Shown: positions 52,181 to 63,337, numbered from the stretch's first letter. The stretch is 64,000 nucleotides of DNA from JANMZO01 sp963763135 (GCA_963763135.1 CAVXNJ010000005.1:1-64000); one strand, 5' to 3'. The notes: generated by a model from the letters alone, not told the origin. Translations and numbers: made by a program.

Positions 52181-52938
52181 GCGTGGCTGTCTCTCAGTGC
52201 GTGGGAAACCTCGCCGCACAACTCGGCGAACTTGGGATCAAAACGCAGTTCAGGCGAACGGGGATAGTCGAACGGAACGGCAAAGTCTCCAACGATGACA
52301 CCGGGACGGGCCGACATCACAAGAACCCGGGTCGACAGGAAGACGGCTTCCGCAATTGAGTGCGTGATGAACAATGCCGCGAAACCCTGACGCTGAAACA
52401 GCAGAAGCAGTTCGTCGTTCAGGCGCTCACGGGTGATTTCGTCGAGGGCTCCGAACGGCTCGTCGAACATGAACACCTTCGGGTTCATGACGAGCGCCCG
52501 GGCGAGCGAGCACCGCATCCGCATGCCGCCCGACAGTTGCTTGGGATACTTGTCTTCGAAGCCCCGGAGGCCGACGAGATCGATGACATCGGAGGCGAGC
52601 TGAGCGCGCTTGGCCTTGTCGATCCCACTGAGCTCAGCCATCAATTCCACGTTGCCCTGGACCGTTCGCCACTTGAGCAGCGTGGCGTCCTGGAATACGT
52701 AACCGAGGCTTTCCCGATCGACTGACACGCGGCCGCCGGAATGGTGGACGAGCCCGGAAGCGATGCGCAACAGCGTTGACTTGCCGCAGCCCGATGGACC
52801 GACGACGGTGACGAACTCGCCGGGGCTCACCGAGAAGGTCGCGTCTTTCAACGCCAGGGTGCCGTCGGGGTACTTCATGGACACCTGGTCGAACACCAGG
52901 GCCGGGTTTCCGGACTGGAACGTGGGTTTTTCGATCAT
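52177..52938 (-). CDS. ABC-importer ATP-binding protein (SsuB/TauB-like)
   Basis: 253 residues. Walker A VGPSGCGKSTLL, Q-loop YVFQDATLLKW, signature LSGGMRMRCSLARAL, Walker B VFMFDEPFGALDEITRE and H-loop FITHSIAEAV. The GALDEITRE segment is characteristic of the SsuB/TauB/NrtD group. First gene of the importer operon. No riboswitch-like structure was seen in the short upstream region (52939-53040). Confidence 0.92.
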   Translation of the reverse strand: MIEKPTFQSGNPALVFDQVSMKYPDGTLALKDATFSVSPGEFVTVVGPSGCGKSTLLRIASGLVHHSGGRVSVDRESLGYVFQDATLLKWRTVQGNVELMAELSGIDKAKRAQLASDVIDLVGLRGFEDKYPKQLSGGMRMRCSLARALVMNPKVFMFDEPFGALDEITRERLNDELLLLFQRQGFAALFITHSIAEAVFLSTRVLVMSARPGVIVGDFAVPFDYPRSPELRFDPKFAELCGEVSHALRDSHA

Positions 52939-53041
52939 GAGTTCCTCGGATCGAGTCGGAAAACGGTCGGCGCAACGTACATCAGCGCGGCACCCGGCGT
53001 CGCCGGGCCCCCTACCGGACCGGGGATAAATCCGTAACCCA

Positions 53042-53815
53042 TCAGTGCATCACCATTCCGCCGGAAACGTTCATCGCCTGACCGGTGCAGTAGTCCGCGT
53101 CGGGCGAAGCCAGAAACAGTGCGGTTCTGGCGACATCCACCGGTTCGGCCAGTCGGCCGAGCGGCGATTTGGACGACCAGGCGTCAACCATCTCCTGCGT
53201 ACGCGTGGCGGCCCCCATCTCGGTGAGGACATATCCCGGGCAGATGCAGTTGACGTTGATCCCGTGGGGACCGAACTCCATGGCACACACCCGGGTGAAC
53301 GCGATTACCGCAGCCTTCGACGCGCAGTAGTGCGCCTGGTTCGGGCTCCCGAGCTTGCCGCCCATCGAGGCCATGTTCACGATCTTGCCGCCACGCCCCT
53401 GCGCAATCATGGCTCGCGCCGCGACCTGCGTCGTAAGTAACATCGACCGGGCGTTGACCTCGAACATGAGGTCCCAGTCGTCGACCGACATGTCGAGAAT
53501 CGACGAGAACCGAAGCACCCCGGCGTTGTTCACCAGCACGTCGATCCCACCGAGCGAATCGATCGCGGCCTGGGTCGTTGCCTGGGCGGATTCCGGGTCG
53601 CGGAGGTCACCGACGATCGTTGTTGCGCCACAGCGCTCAGCCACCGTTCGCAATTCGGCATCGAGAAGGTCGATCAGAGCGAGCGAGGCCCCTTCAGCGG
53701 CGAAACTCGACGCGATCTCAGCCCCGATTCCGCGCGCCGCACCCGTGATAACCACACGTTTTCCGGCGAGTCGGCCCCTGCCGACCGACGGTACGCTGGT
53801 GGCTCCCGTTGACAT
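53042..53815 (-). CDS. Short-chain dehydrogenase/reductase
   Basis: 257 residues from the ATG at 53815. Classical SDR: cofactor motif TGAARGIG, the NNAG motif in VLVNNAGVLRF, catalytic Ser in NMASMGG, YCASK (Tyr/Lys) and the C-terminal CTGQAMNVSGG. An acidic residue after strand 2 (ALIDLLDAE) suggests NAD(H) preference. Substrate unknown. Just upstream of the ABC operon's first gene (103-bp gap), so it may be co-transcribed. Confidence 0.9.
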   Translation of the reverse strand: MSTGATSVPSVGRGRLAGKRVVITGAARGIGAEIASSFAAEGASLALIDLLDAELRTVAERCGATTIVGDLRDPESAQATTQAAIDSLGGIDVLVNNAGVLRFSSILDMSVDDWDLMFEVNARSMLLTTQVAARAMIAQGRGGKIVNMASMGGKLGSPNQAHYCASKAAVIAFTRVCAMEFGPHGINVNCICPGYVLTEMGAATRTQEMVDAWSSKSPLGRLAEPVDVARTALFLASPDADYCTGQAMNVSGGMVMH

Positions 53816-53960
53816 GGGGCTTAACGCTATCGGATCGGGGGAACTGAAGGTCCTTCGTACCGTGAACAGATTGTTACAAAGTTGTGGCACAACCGCGGCG
53901 TTGCAGGAATTCCGCTCGCAATCTGAGAGCGGTTCGTGAAGCGGTAGCGAGGCGTGGAAA

Positions 53961-56900
53961 TCAGGATCCCGACCGAATTCCGAAATCGACACGCTGGTTC
54001 GAGGGGTGGTCCTGAGAACTTGTCACATAGCCCGAGCAGTTGAAGGTTCCGAACGAAACGGCGTCGGCCACAACGATTTCCGTGCGCCCGTTGTCGTCGT
54101 CGTCGACATAGTTGTTCGGATCGGGGGCGTAGGGATCGGGCTCGGTCCTGACCGATCCAGGTAGATCGCGTGGTCCGGGCGGGTTGCCGACACCCGAGCC
54201 GGTCGAGCCGACGTACCCGGCCGGAAGGGTCAGACACACCCGGTACGAGGACGACGCCGGAAGACCGTCGAACGCGTAATGCCCGTTGGCATCGGTACTG
54301 ACCCGGTAGGGGGTCGGGTTCCCGTACGGACAGTCCGTCGCTGAACAGTGCTGATAGAGCGTCACGATCGCTCCGGCGACACCAACTTCATCGGCTTCGC
54401 GAAGACCGTTGTTGTTCGCGTCATTCCACACCAGGTTGCCGATGCTCCCAGCCCCGTGTCGAAGCCCGATATCCACTCGCATGTTCGACGGGTGCTCGGC
54501 GTTGACCGACACATACCCGCTACAGACGAGGTCGACGCCATCGATCGTTTCCCGCCGTCCGTTGTCGTCGTCGTCGACGTAGTTGTTCGGATCCGGCGCG
54601 TACGGATCGTCGCCAGATCGAACAACCCCGGGTACGTCGCGAGGGCCGGCCGGCTGCCCGGCACCGCTGCCCGTCGAACTCGAGTACCCGTCGGGGACCG
54701 ACAGGCACACGCGGTAGTGGTCTGAGGGACCGCAGGTTGTCGAAGCGATATGCCCCATTGGCATCGGTCGTGCTGACCCGACCCGTCGGGCAGTCCGTTC
54801 CGCCGCACAGTTGGTGGAGCGAGACGGACACACCAGCGAGACCATGCTCGCCGGATTCCACGAGCCCGTTGTTGTTCGCGTCGTCCCACACCAGGTTGCC
54901 AATCGAATACGACCCACCCGTTGACGGTGTTGTGGTGGTCGTGGTTGACGGCGTCGTAGTGGTGGTCGGCGCCGTCGTAGTGGTCGTGGTGGAGTGTCGT
55001 CGTGTGGTGGCGTCGTCGTGGTGGTGGACGTCGTGGCTGTTGTGGGCGTCGTAGTGGACGTGGTGGTCGTGGTGGACGTCGTTGTTGTTGTGGCGGTCGG
55101 CGGTTCGGGGGTTCCGTCGGGCAGGTACAGGCCGAAGTCGATCGTGTCGTTGGATCCGTGCTGCTCGTTCACCTGAATGGAACGGGAGCAGATTTCGTTG
55201 CCTTCAGCGAAGCCGGACTCGACATCTACGACGCCCCCACCGACCAGGCCTCGTTCGAGGATCAGGCCTCGTATTGGGGTCGTCGGGCATTACGTCGGCC
55301 TGGCCGGGAGCCGTCGAACCCGACCCGTTCGAGCTCACGAAGCCCGCTGGCGGAGTGATGCAGACGCGGTAGGTCTCTCGGCGAACGGCAGCGGTCCGAA
55401 TACGTAGAGACCGTTGTGTCCGTCGTCGTGCGCCACTCGTGACCCGTGCCGTCGGTCAAGGCGAACCGCCACACCGCTCAGGCCACGGGTTGGCTCTGGC
55501 ATCGATTCGAAGACCCTGACGTTCGAGTCGTCGTTCCATACCGCATCACCAATCGTTCCTTCCCGGTAGCCGACCGGCAGAAGGGCCAACCCTCCGATGG
55601 ATCCGTTGCCAAACTTCCCGTGGTTCGTGCCCCAACATTTCGACAGCCCGCCAACCAGCGCGCAGTTGCCGTAATCGAATGCCGAAAGCGCGGTGACCCC
55701 CGACAGGTTCGGCACCGGCCCCGGAAAGCTGGTCGCCGAAGCATCCATCGTCCGGCGGCCCAGTTGACCCTCATTGTTCAACCCCCAACACACCACGCCG
55801 TCGGATAGCGGCGCGAAGCCGGGAAGCGTTACGGGGCCACCGCGTACGATCGCACACACGTGTTGCGAACTGACACTGACCGAGGTGACCCCGCGTGACA
55901 GACCGGGAACATCGGTTGGCACGGTCGTGAAGGGCCCCGGCCCGTTCCCGAGCTGGCCTTCGACGTTGTCACCCCAGCATTTGACCCCGCCGTTCACGAC
56001 GGCGCAGCCGCCGTGGATGTTCGCCGAGATCCCTGTGACCCCGGACTCCAGACCAGCCATCATTCTGGGGCGGGTTAGGGTCGCCGAGCGGTCAGACGAG
56101 GCAGCGGTGCTCCAGCCCCAACACCAGGCGGCACCGGCCACGACTGCACATGAGCCATCGTCGGCCAACGAGGTTGCTCCGGTCGGTAGGCCCGGAACCG
56201 GCTCGGCGGTCTCCCGAAATTCGGGGCCGTTCCCGAGTTCGCCAAAGTACCCGCTCCCCCAGCATTTCACCACGCCGGCCTGAATCGCGCACGCGGCCGA
56301 ATATCCAAGACTCAGGTCGGTCACCCCTGACTCGAGTCCCGCGACCACTTTCGGTCGAAGGCTCGGCGAGCCGAGAGGGGGCATCGAGTTGGCCCGCTGA
56401 CCCCAGCATTCAACCCGACCGCTGACAAGCACGCAACCGCCGCCCCCATTGATAAAGCTGTCAACGGCGGTCACCCCGCTGCCGTAGCCGATCGGTACGG
56501 GATCGACCACTAGGTCCGCGGAATCGACGTACCCGCCCCAACACATGGCGGCGCCCGCTATCGTGACCCCGCACCCGTGGCCACCGGACGTGATCCGGCT
56601 GAACGTTTGCGGGCGCGGCACCTGTGTGTTTGCGATGATGACGGTCGTCTGTCCGCCAGCGGCGCGACATGCGATCCGTCGACCCGCACTCCGTTCGGGC
56701 ACAACCAGCGAAGGCAGTGGTCCGAGGTACGTCTCCAAACCGACGTCGATCACCTCGAAGAACCCGTTGGTACCTAGGGGAACTGGCGCACCACCGAACT
56801 CCGTTCCCGGCTGACACGTGAGGGTGCTGCCAACTTGGGGGGAACCCGTCAGCGTGGGGACGCTGCGACGCTCCGTGAGGATAGACCACGATTCAACAAG

Positions 56901-57594
56901 CAATGCGGCGCCAGCGCGGTCCAGTAGCCAGGGCCTGGCAGCTGAGATCGGGAGGGAACGAAAAACCGAGGGCATCTTCGGAACCCACCTCGATCGTCGG
57001 TCCGGACCCAACGAGGAAGGAGTCGTAGCTCCGCGTGGCCTCGTTGTAGACCCCCTTCAACCAACGATAGGACACGTTGGCCGCCGAACCGTCGGGCAGC
57101 CACGCCGTCGCCTCACAGTGAACGGTCATTGTGTAGTACCCGTCGGCATCTGGTGGATTATCAACGCTCCAGACAGATCCGTAGAAGGGGCGGAACACGG
57201 GGACACCATTCGGTTGGTTGGCGCTGACGAGCACCACCGGCGCGCTGTCGCGCGACTCTCCCGAATTGCACCGCACGCTCTGCCCGACCGAAAGCCCGGT
57301 GGTGTCGAGGGTCGCCGCCTGCGCGGCGCTCGGGTAGCCGGAGCCCGTGTCCCACCGGACATCGACCGCATCGGCGTAACCGGTCGAGCCTCGCGGGCCC
57401 TCGCCTCGCGGAGCGTTACACGTCAGCGTGCCCCCGACACGTTGGTCGCCGGTGACCACGACGGGCACAACGCTGCGGGGCAGTGCGGCCTGGACATGCG
57501 ACTGGATGCCGACCACCCCCGTCGCCACGGTCGCCAGCGCGCCAGCTAGTACGCATCGACGCTTGGAAGAGCGCCCCCACCAGGCAAGCTTCAT
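53961..57594 (-). pseudogene. Large secreted RCC1-repeat / SdrD-B-domain protein, broken by several frameshifts
   Basis: Reading from the ATG at 57594 (GGGAG six bases upstream): signal peptide (CVLAGALATVATGVVGIQSHVQA), an Ig/discoidin-like N-terminal module with Cys pairs (GGTLTCNAP, GQSVRCNSG), eight or so RCC1-type blades with the CWGxNxxGQLGNG motif, then three SdrD B-like domains (GDAVWNDD; GNLVWDDANNNGLVE; GNLVWNDANNNGLRE, each ending PDPNNYVDDDDNGR) split by a Thr-rich TTTTT linker. The reading frame changes at about 56920, 55460, 55420, 55375, 55260, 55000 and 54720, yet every piece stays protein-like with few stops. No LPxTG anchor at the end. Confidence 0.75.
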
Positions 57595-57763
57595 TTTGTT
57601 CTCCCGCAACTCAGAGTGATGACGGCTTCAGGACAAACTCCGTCGGTAACCATCGTAACCATGCTGGGCCGATCGACCTAGCGCGGGCCCGGACTGTCTC
57701 CTTCGCAGATCTCCCATCCTTGGCAGAGCAGCCCGATGCCCGGCGGTCTGGCAAGCTGAGCGA

Positions 57764-58909
57764 ATGGGCTCTTACGACGTTCTGGTCATCGGCGGCGGCA
57801 TCGCCGGCGCTTCCATCGGTTACGAACTGGCCGAGGATCGACGCGTCGGTCTGCTGGAGATGGAGTCGACGCTCGCCTTCCACACCACCGGACGCTCGGT
57901 GGCCACGTTTCTCGAAAGTTACGGCGGTCGAACGATTCGGTTGCTGACATCGGGCAGTCGGGCGTTCATGGAGAACCCACCCGAGGGATTCACCCGCCCG
58001 CTTCTCAAGTCGCTACCCCTCATCTGGGTGGCACCGCACCACGAGGTCGATGACCTCGACGCCATGTACGACGCCGTCGTGGAGTTCATACCGACCATGG
58101 AGAAGCTGACCGCTGAGCAGGCCGTCGAAGCAACGGTCGTGATGCGGCCCGACTGGGTGGGCGCCGGCATCCGGGAACCCGGTGCGAGCGAGATCGATGT
58201 TGCGGCACTGCACGGCGGCTATGTGGGTGGCCTCAAAGCCCGTGGTGGTGAGATCTTCACGTCCGCTGGCGTCACCGCGATGGAGCGGGTCGATGGACGC
58301 TGGCACGTGACCGACGCCGCCGGAACCGTGCACGATGCCGGGGTGGTGGTGAACGCGGCCGGTGCCTGGTGCGATCAGGTCGCGACAATTGCCGGAGTCG
58401 AGCCGATCGGTATTCACCCGATGCGGCGCACGGTTTTCATGATCAACCCGCCCGACGGCGTCGACGCGCACGACGTGCCCCTCACCGGCGATGCCAACGG
58501 TGCGTTCTACTTCAAGCCGGAAGGCCCGCAGATCCTCTGCTCCCCGGCCGACGAAGTGCCATCAGAACCGTGCGACGCCAAGGTCGAGGAAGTCGACATC
58601 GCCATGGCCATCGACGTGATCAACGACGCGACCACCCTGAACATCCGCTCGGTCCGCTCCTCATGGGCCGGCCTCCGCAGTTTCGTGGCTGATCGGTCCC
58701 CCGTCGCCTGTTTCGAGCCGGGCATTGACGGTTTCTTCTGGTTCGTCGGTCAGGGTGGCTATGGCATTCAGATGGCTCCGGCGTTCGCACAGGCCGGAGC
58801 GTCGATCGTGCGAACCGGCGAACTCCCGCCCGCCCTGATCGAGCGCGGCCTCGACACCGAATCACTCGCCCGTGCCCGCCTGGTCGGCGTCACCTTCGAA
58901 GGGCACTGA
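57764..58909 (+). CDS. FAD-dependent oxidoreductase (DAO family, DauA-like)
   Basis: 381 residues. N-terminal FAD Rossmann motif YDVLVIGGGIAGASIGYELA, the FHTTGRS segment seen in D-arginine dehydrogenase-type enzymes, VVNAAGAWCD in the middle and the C-terminal FAD-contact region FFWFVGQGGYGIQMAPA. It likely oxidises an amino acid or similar amine, with electrons to a quinone or dye rather than O2 (family inference). Cytoplasmic. The next gene, MmgE/PrpD, is on the same strand 112 bp on. Confidence 0.87.
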   Translation: MGSYDVLVIGGGIAGASIGYELAEDRRVGLLEMESTLAFHTTGRSVATFLESYGGRTIRLLTSGSRAFMENPPEGFTRPLLKSLPLIWVAPHHEVDDLDAMYDAVVEFIPTMEKLTAEQAVEATVVMRPDWVGAGIREPGASEIDVAALHGGYVGGLKARGGEIFTSAGVTAMERVDGRWHVTDAAGTVHDAGVVVNAAGAWCDQVATIAGVEPIGIHPMRRTVFMINPPDGVDAHDVPLTGDANGAFYFKPEGPQILCSPADEVPSEPCDAKVEEVDIAMAIDVINDATTLNIRSVRSSWAGLRSFVADRSPVACFEPGIDGFFWFVGQGGYGIQMAPAFAQAGASIVRTGELPPALIERGLDTESLARARLVGVTFEGH

Positions 58910-59021
58910 TTTCAATGGTGCCGGGCCCCGTCTCCGCTCCGCTTCGACACCCGACGCACCGCGGCTCCCACCCGGTCTCAGCATCTCGCTACGCTGCGCC
59001 CTCGCCGGAGCCGCGAATCCC

Positions 59022-60396
59022 ATGACATCCAATCTCATGGAGCCGGGCCCCGTCTCAGCTCCGCTCGTCCGACTCGGTCAATTCGTCGCCGGACTGCAGT
59101 GGGACGCGATTCCCGATGCCGCCCGAACCCGGGCCGCCTTGACGCTTCGCGACACCTTGGGCTGCATCCTCGGGGGTTCGATCACTCCCGCCGGACGAAT
59201 CGCCACGAAGGTGCGAACAGGCACGGCCGTGAACTCGACATTTCGCGCATTCGAACTCGCCGTTCACGCGAGCGCGCTCGACTTCGACGACGGCCACTAC
59301 CGCGGCGGCGCGATTCACCCCGGTTCGGTGATCGTGCCTTCGCTGATCGGCGCGGTCGAGTTCCTCCCGCCTGACATACTCAGTAAGCACACGTAGTTTC
59401 CTCACGGCGCAGGTTGCCGGCTACGAGATCGGCCTGCGCGCCGCTCATCTCCTTTGGCCGAAGCATCCGCTCGACGACTACCACTGCACGGGAACGGCTG
59501 CCACACTCGGAGCCGCAGCTGCCGTCGCCAGTCTCCGGGGTGCCGATGCCGACGCAATCGCCCGCGCCATCGCTGTCGCGTGGGCTCACGCGCCGATGTC
59601 GACGTTCCAACTTCCGATGGTGAAAGAGTCGATTGGTTGGTCGGCAGCGACCGCAGTATTTGCCGCGGACCTGGCTCAGGCCGGGTTCATGGCTATGCCG
59701 CCGGGTTCCGCTTCGGCGATGGATGCCACCTTCCTTCCGACACCTTTCCACCGGCCCGGAGCGATGGACGACCCGTTTGTGGCCAGCCTGGGCGCAACGT
59801 TCGAAGCGGCCAACACGTACTTAAAGCCGTACGCGGCCTGCCGCTATACGCACACCGCCCTTCGGTCACTCGAAGAGCTTCGGGCCGCACACCAACTCAC
59901 GGCCGAGAACGTTGCCCGCATCGACGTGTTCACACCAGAACCGTCGATGAACCTGAGCGATCAGCGGCCGGCATCGCTCGATCACGCCCAGTACAGCTTC
60001 CCGTTCGTGCTCGCCGCGATGCTGCAAACCGGTAGGGCCGGGGCCCGGGAGATATCTGATGCTGTCTTGCATGATCCGGTGCATCTGGACCTCGCGGCCA
60101 AGGTCAGCGTGACCCACGATCCGGCGCTCGACCCGCACTACCCGGCCCACTACCCGACCCGGATCGTCGTGACCACCACCGATGGGACCGTATACGAACG
60201 CACCCGACTGGTCGCTCCCGGCGACGAGGCAGACCCTATGTCTACTTATGATCTTTCCGACAAGTTCGTCCGGCTCGCCGAACCCGTCCACGGAAGCGAC
60301 GTTGCCGGACGGCTGGCCGGGAAGCTTCTCGATCCCGGGACCGAGGACCTCGACATCCGCGAGTTGATCAACGACGTGCTCAGGCCATCACGCTGA
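59022..60396 (+). pseudogene. MmgE/PrpD-family protein, interrupted by a +1 frameshift
   Basis: The first part, from the ATG at 59022, reads LGQFVAGLQWDAIPDAARTRAALTLRDTLGCILGGS...DFDDGHYRGGAIHPGSVIVPSLIGAVEFLP, matching the start of MmgE/PrpD dehydratases. At about 59375-59395 the frame ends (stop at 59394), but one frame over the family continues: LTAQVAGYEIGLRAAHLLWPKHPLDDYHCTGTAATLGAAAAVASLRG and on to a C-terminal lid-like domain. One base gained or two lost explains it. Such proteins dehydrate 2-methylcitrate or related acids. Its last 17 bp overlap the convergent GNAT gene. Confidence 0.82.
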
Positions 60397-60931
60397 CGAA
60401 GTAGATCAACGGGCCGACGTCGCCGTCGAACCTGGCCACCTCGGTCAAGCCGGCGGATCGCAGGGTCCTCACCGATCGTTCGTTGGGTAGGTCGGTTCCG
60501 CCGAACACCACCTTCACTCCGCACCTCACCTGCGCGTGGTCGACGAGCGCGCGGGTCGCTTCGAGTGCAAACCCCTGACCCCAGGCTTCGGGTTCCAGGC
60601 TGTAGATAACCTCGACCATCGGGCCGTCACCCACCAGGGCCAGGAGGGCCGGGTCCAACGCTCGGCGAAGCAGTGGGTCGACCTCGTCAAACACCGGGAG
60701 AAGCCCGCAGGTGCCGACAAAGGAACCATCGACCGTCAGCATCCAGAGACCGCCTCCGAAATCGGCGCTCGCCCGCTTTGCCCGCACCACTGCACCGTCG
60801 ACCCGTTCGGCGGAAACCGGCTCGTCGTCCCACAGATACCGACGCACCTCGGGGCGGTTCCAATGGAGGCCGAGCTGCGGGGCATCGGCATCAAGACAGG
60901 TCCGGTATCGCAGGCGTTCAGAAACAAGCAT
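60380..60931 (-). CDS. GNAT-family N-acetyltransferase
   Basis: 183 residues. Acetyltransferase fold (RimJ/L-like group): RLRYRTCLDADAPQL at the start, a central strand WMLTVDGSFVGTCGLLPV, the acetyl-CoA pyrophosphate loop around EAWGQGFALEATRALVDHAQ and a C-terminal NERSVRTLRSAGLTEVARF. Target unknown. Its 3' end overlaps the convergent MmgE/PrpD gene by 17 bp, and it begins 10 bp from the end of the acyltransferase gene on the same strand. Confidence 0.88.
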   Translation of the reverse strand: MLVSERLRYRTCLDADAPQLGLHWNRPEVRRYLWDDEPVSAERVDGAVVRAKRASADFGGGLWMLTVDGSFVGTCGLLPVFDEVDPLLRRALDPALLALVGDGPMVEVIYSLEPEAWGQGFALEATRALVDHAQVRCGVKVVFGGTDLPNERSVRTLRSAGLTEVARFDGDVGPLIYFVSVMA

Positions 60932-60940
60932 TCGCGGAAG

Positions 60941-62326
60941 TTATCCCTTCGCCCGGACCAGGCTCCGAGCAATTAATACACACGAGACACCGATCAGCGT
61001 GCGGGCGAGATCGCCGGTGGCGCTGGTCCACACTTCAAACCCACCGGCCATGACCAGCGCGGCAAAACCGGCATGCGGTGCGCTGCGACCGTCGACCGCC
61101 TTGGCGGCCACGAGCCCGGCCCGTTCCTTACCCGACAGCAACAGGGCGATGACGGCCAGCACGCTTAGCGCCACGAACATGATCGGGAGTTTGGCCAGCC
61201 ACCACGCACCAGACCCGATGGACGCCGTCGGGAGGAGATTCATAGGTGCACATATGGCTGCTGCGACGGCGAGTGCAGTGAAGTGCCACAGGTACGACGT
61301 CATGGTCATCGAGTTCGCCACGACCACCCGCTTCCACGCCCGCTCGTGAGTTTCCAGAAAGCGGCCCACGGTCGGAGCCGCCGCGATGTACATCGCACAT
61401 GACCCAAGGCCGTAGAACACCAGAGCCAACGAGGGCGGCCAGGTATTGGCGAAGCGGGCGCCGGGCACGCTCACCATGGCCAGAGGCCACGGGCCGAAGG
61501 CCACCAGCGTTCCGGCGATGGCAAATGCCGCGAGTCCGAGTCGACGAAGGACCTTCGGTTGAGGAAGCAGACCGTCGCGCCAGGCGAACCCGAGAACCTG
61601 GAACAGCAACCAACCGAGCACAATGTTGATCTGCAGTGCGAAACGCACGTGGAAGAACCGGGTCGATTCAGCGAGAAGGAACACCGAGATTAGCGATCCG
61701 ACAAATACACGTCGATGACTGCGAAACCATCGAAGCGTCACCGGGGCGAGAGCGGTGTCGGCAACGTAGTTGGCGAGGAACCACAGTGGGATGGCCGCCA
61801 CCGCCGCAGCGCCGAGAACTGTCGACTTCATCACGCCGGTGGCCTGCGACGCAACGACCACGACGAGCCATACGCCTGCCAGCCACGAAGCCGGGGCCAC
61901 GAGCCGGCGAAGGCGGGCCCGCACCCAGTCAGCCGACGAACCACCACCTCGCCAGTGCGCATCGAGCGACGCGGCGTTCGAAAACCCGCCGATGCAGAAG
62001 AACAGGGGCATCACCTGAAACAGCCAGGTCAGGAGATGAAGCGGGGCCAACCTGTCGAGAGCGTTACCACCGGACAACCGGCCCGCCGAATTCAGCCGAA
62101 CATCGGCGGCCAGCCAGTGGCCGAGTGCGACGGCGCACATCGCGAGCGCACGGTAGGCGTCAATAGCTCGGTTGCGGGTGGCCGGCGTAGCAGACGCCGA
62201 GACGGCAGCCGAGGAACGATCGAGCGAGGCTCGGTTGCGGGTGGCCGGCGTAGCAGACGCCGAGAGGGCGATCGAGGGACGAGCGGGCGAGGGCCGGGTA
62301 GCCGGAGCGGCAAGCTTTGTGGTCAT
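60941..62326 (-). CDS. Integral membrane acyltransferase (Acyl_transf_3 family)
   Basis: 461 residues from the ATG at 62326. About ten membrane helices. Family marks: IDAYRALAMCAVALGHW at the start of the core, MPLFFCIGGFSNAAS, a RARLRRLVAPASWLAG basic loop and FYGLGSCAMYIAA. The family O-acylates cell-envelope glycans or small molecules. The ~45-residue N-terminal extension contains a 21-residue in-frame duplication (each with SASATPATRNRA), from a 63-bp DNA repeat. Substrate unknown. Confidence 0.88.
   Translation of the reverse strand: MTTKLAAPATRPSPARPSIALSASATPATRNRASLDRSSAAVSASATPATRNRAIDAYRALAMCAVALGHWLAADVRLNSAGRLSGGNALDRLAPLHLLTWLFQVMPLFFCIGGFSNAASLDAHWRGGGSSADWVRARLRRLVAPASWLAGVWLVVVVASQATGVMKSTVLGAAAVAAIPLWFLANYVADTALAPVTLRWFRSHRRVFVGSLISVFLLAESTRFFHVRFALQINIVLGWLLFQVLGFAWRDGLLPQPKVLRRLGLAAFAIAGTLVAFGPWPLAMVSVPGARFANTWPPSLALVFYGLGSCAMYIAAAPTVGRFLETHERAWKRVVVANSMTMTSYLWHFTALAVAAAICAPMNLLPTASIGSGAWWLAKLPIMFVALSVLAVIALLLSGKERAGLVAAKAVDGRSAPHAGFAALVMAGGFEVWTSATGDLARTLIGVSCVLIARSLVRAKG
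62166..62291. repeat. 63-bp direct repeat (two copies) inside the acyltransferase N-terminus
   Basis: GCTCGGTTGCGGGTGGCCGG begins at 62166 and again at 62229. The first ~37 bases are identical, the rest diverged. As 63 is a multiple of 3 the frame is kept, duplicating 21 residues. Confidence 0.8.
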
Positions 62327-62450
62327 GGATCCAGTGTCGGGAAACCCGACAACCACTCACAGCCCCACCATCCCCCAGTCTTTCCTGGGTTGCCGCCCAG
62401 GTTGGGCCGTTCGACCCACTGGCGGCCTGACCGCCGGGGCGAACCGGTCG

Positions 62451-63212
62451 TTACCGGTTGACCCGGGGCTTGTAGATCGCCGTGTGGTGGATGTGCGCGG
62501 CCAATTCGTTTTCAGCGTGGATGGTCATGTCGAGTTCCACGATCTCGTGGCCCTTGCGGTCGTATCGGTCGCGTACGACGGAACGTGCTTCGATCCCGGC
62601 CTCCAGGCGGACCGGAGCGAAAAGCGAGATGTCGCTTCCGACATGGATCCACGGGCCCATACGTACGCTGGTCGCGAGCGCTTCGTTGGCCGCCAACAGA
62701 AGAACTCCGGGGTGCCACAGCTTCGCTTCTTCCCATCGGCCGGGTTCGATGTTCACCGACGTAAGATATGCATCCATATGTTCTGACGATGCGGTGTAGC
62801 TCAGCGTGGCCAGTGCGGTGCCTGGTGCCAGCGAACTCGCACTCGCCTCGGGACGCGGCTTGGGGGCCGGCGCCGTCGGCAGGGCGTCGCCAACAAACGG
62901 TACAGGCGTCGTCGATGCGCGACCCTCAACGCATTCGCTGCCACTGCTGTCGATGAGGCTCACGATGCCGCTGTCGGAACATGTCGCAGTCACCGTGTCG
63001 TTTTCGTAGATCGGCTGCAGCAGGCGCATGTTCAACCGACCCGAGTCGCACCAGGAGAATCCGAATGTGTCGATCACCGCCTCGATCACGTACGCAAAAG
63101 AGGTGACACCGGGTACCAGACCACCGCGAAATCCGTATTGCACCGCCACATCATCGGCGTGGATCCGGTTCTCGGAATTGTGAGCAAAATTCTTCGCGAC
63201 GAACACAGACAT
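62451..63212 (-). CDS. MaoC-like hot-dog protein (acyl-CoA hydratase/thioesterase type)
   Basis: 253 residues from the ATG at 63212 (a longer frame to 63299 seems spurious). N-terminal hot-dog half with the MaoC hydratase-like stretch NSENRIHADDVAVQYGFRGGLVPGVTSFAYV, and a second, degenerate half (WEEAKLWHPGVLLLAANEALATSVRMGPWIHVGSDISLF...HEIVELDMTIH). Tandem hot-dog folds occur in (R)-enoyl-CoA hydratases and FAS1B-like proteins. The catalytic Asp-His pair can be placed in the first half (RIHADD), but its activity is not certain. Confidence 0.72.
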   Translation of the reverse strand: MSVFVAKNFAHNSENRIHADDVAVQYGFRGGLVPGVTSFAYVIEAVIDTFGFSWCDSGRLNMRLLQPIYENDTVTATCSDSGIVSLIDSSGSECVEGRASTTPVPFVGDALPTAPAPKPRPEASASSLAPGTALATLSYTASSEHMDAYLTSVNIEPGRWEEAKLWHPGVLLLAANEALATSVRMGPWIHVGSDISLFAPVRLEAGIEARSVVRDRYDRKGHEIVELDMTIHAENELAAHIHHTAIYKPRVNR

Positions 63213-63337
63213 GTTGGCAAGGTTAGGTACCAATCCGACTGGCTCCCAACCGAACCACTGTGGTTTCGGGCACAGTGGCCACTCACCGTTCACCGGCACG
63301 CCACATGTGCACCGCTTCGTCGGTAGTGTGCTGTTCC

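Noticed and set aside
54940..55120. Hypervariable GTGGTC-rich tract as a separate gene on the plus strand
   Set aside because: It is the antisense of the Thr-rich linker (TTTTT) of the SdrD-like protein.
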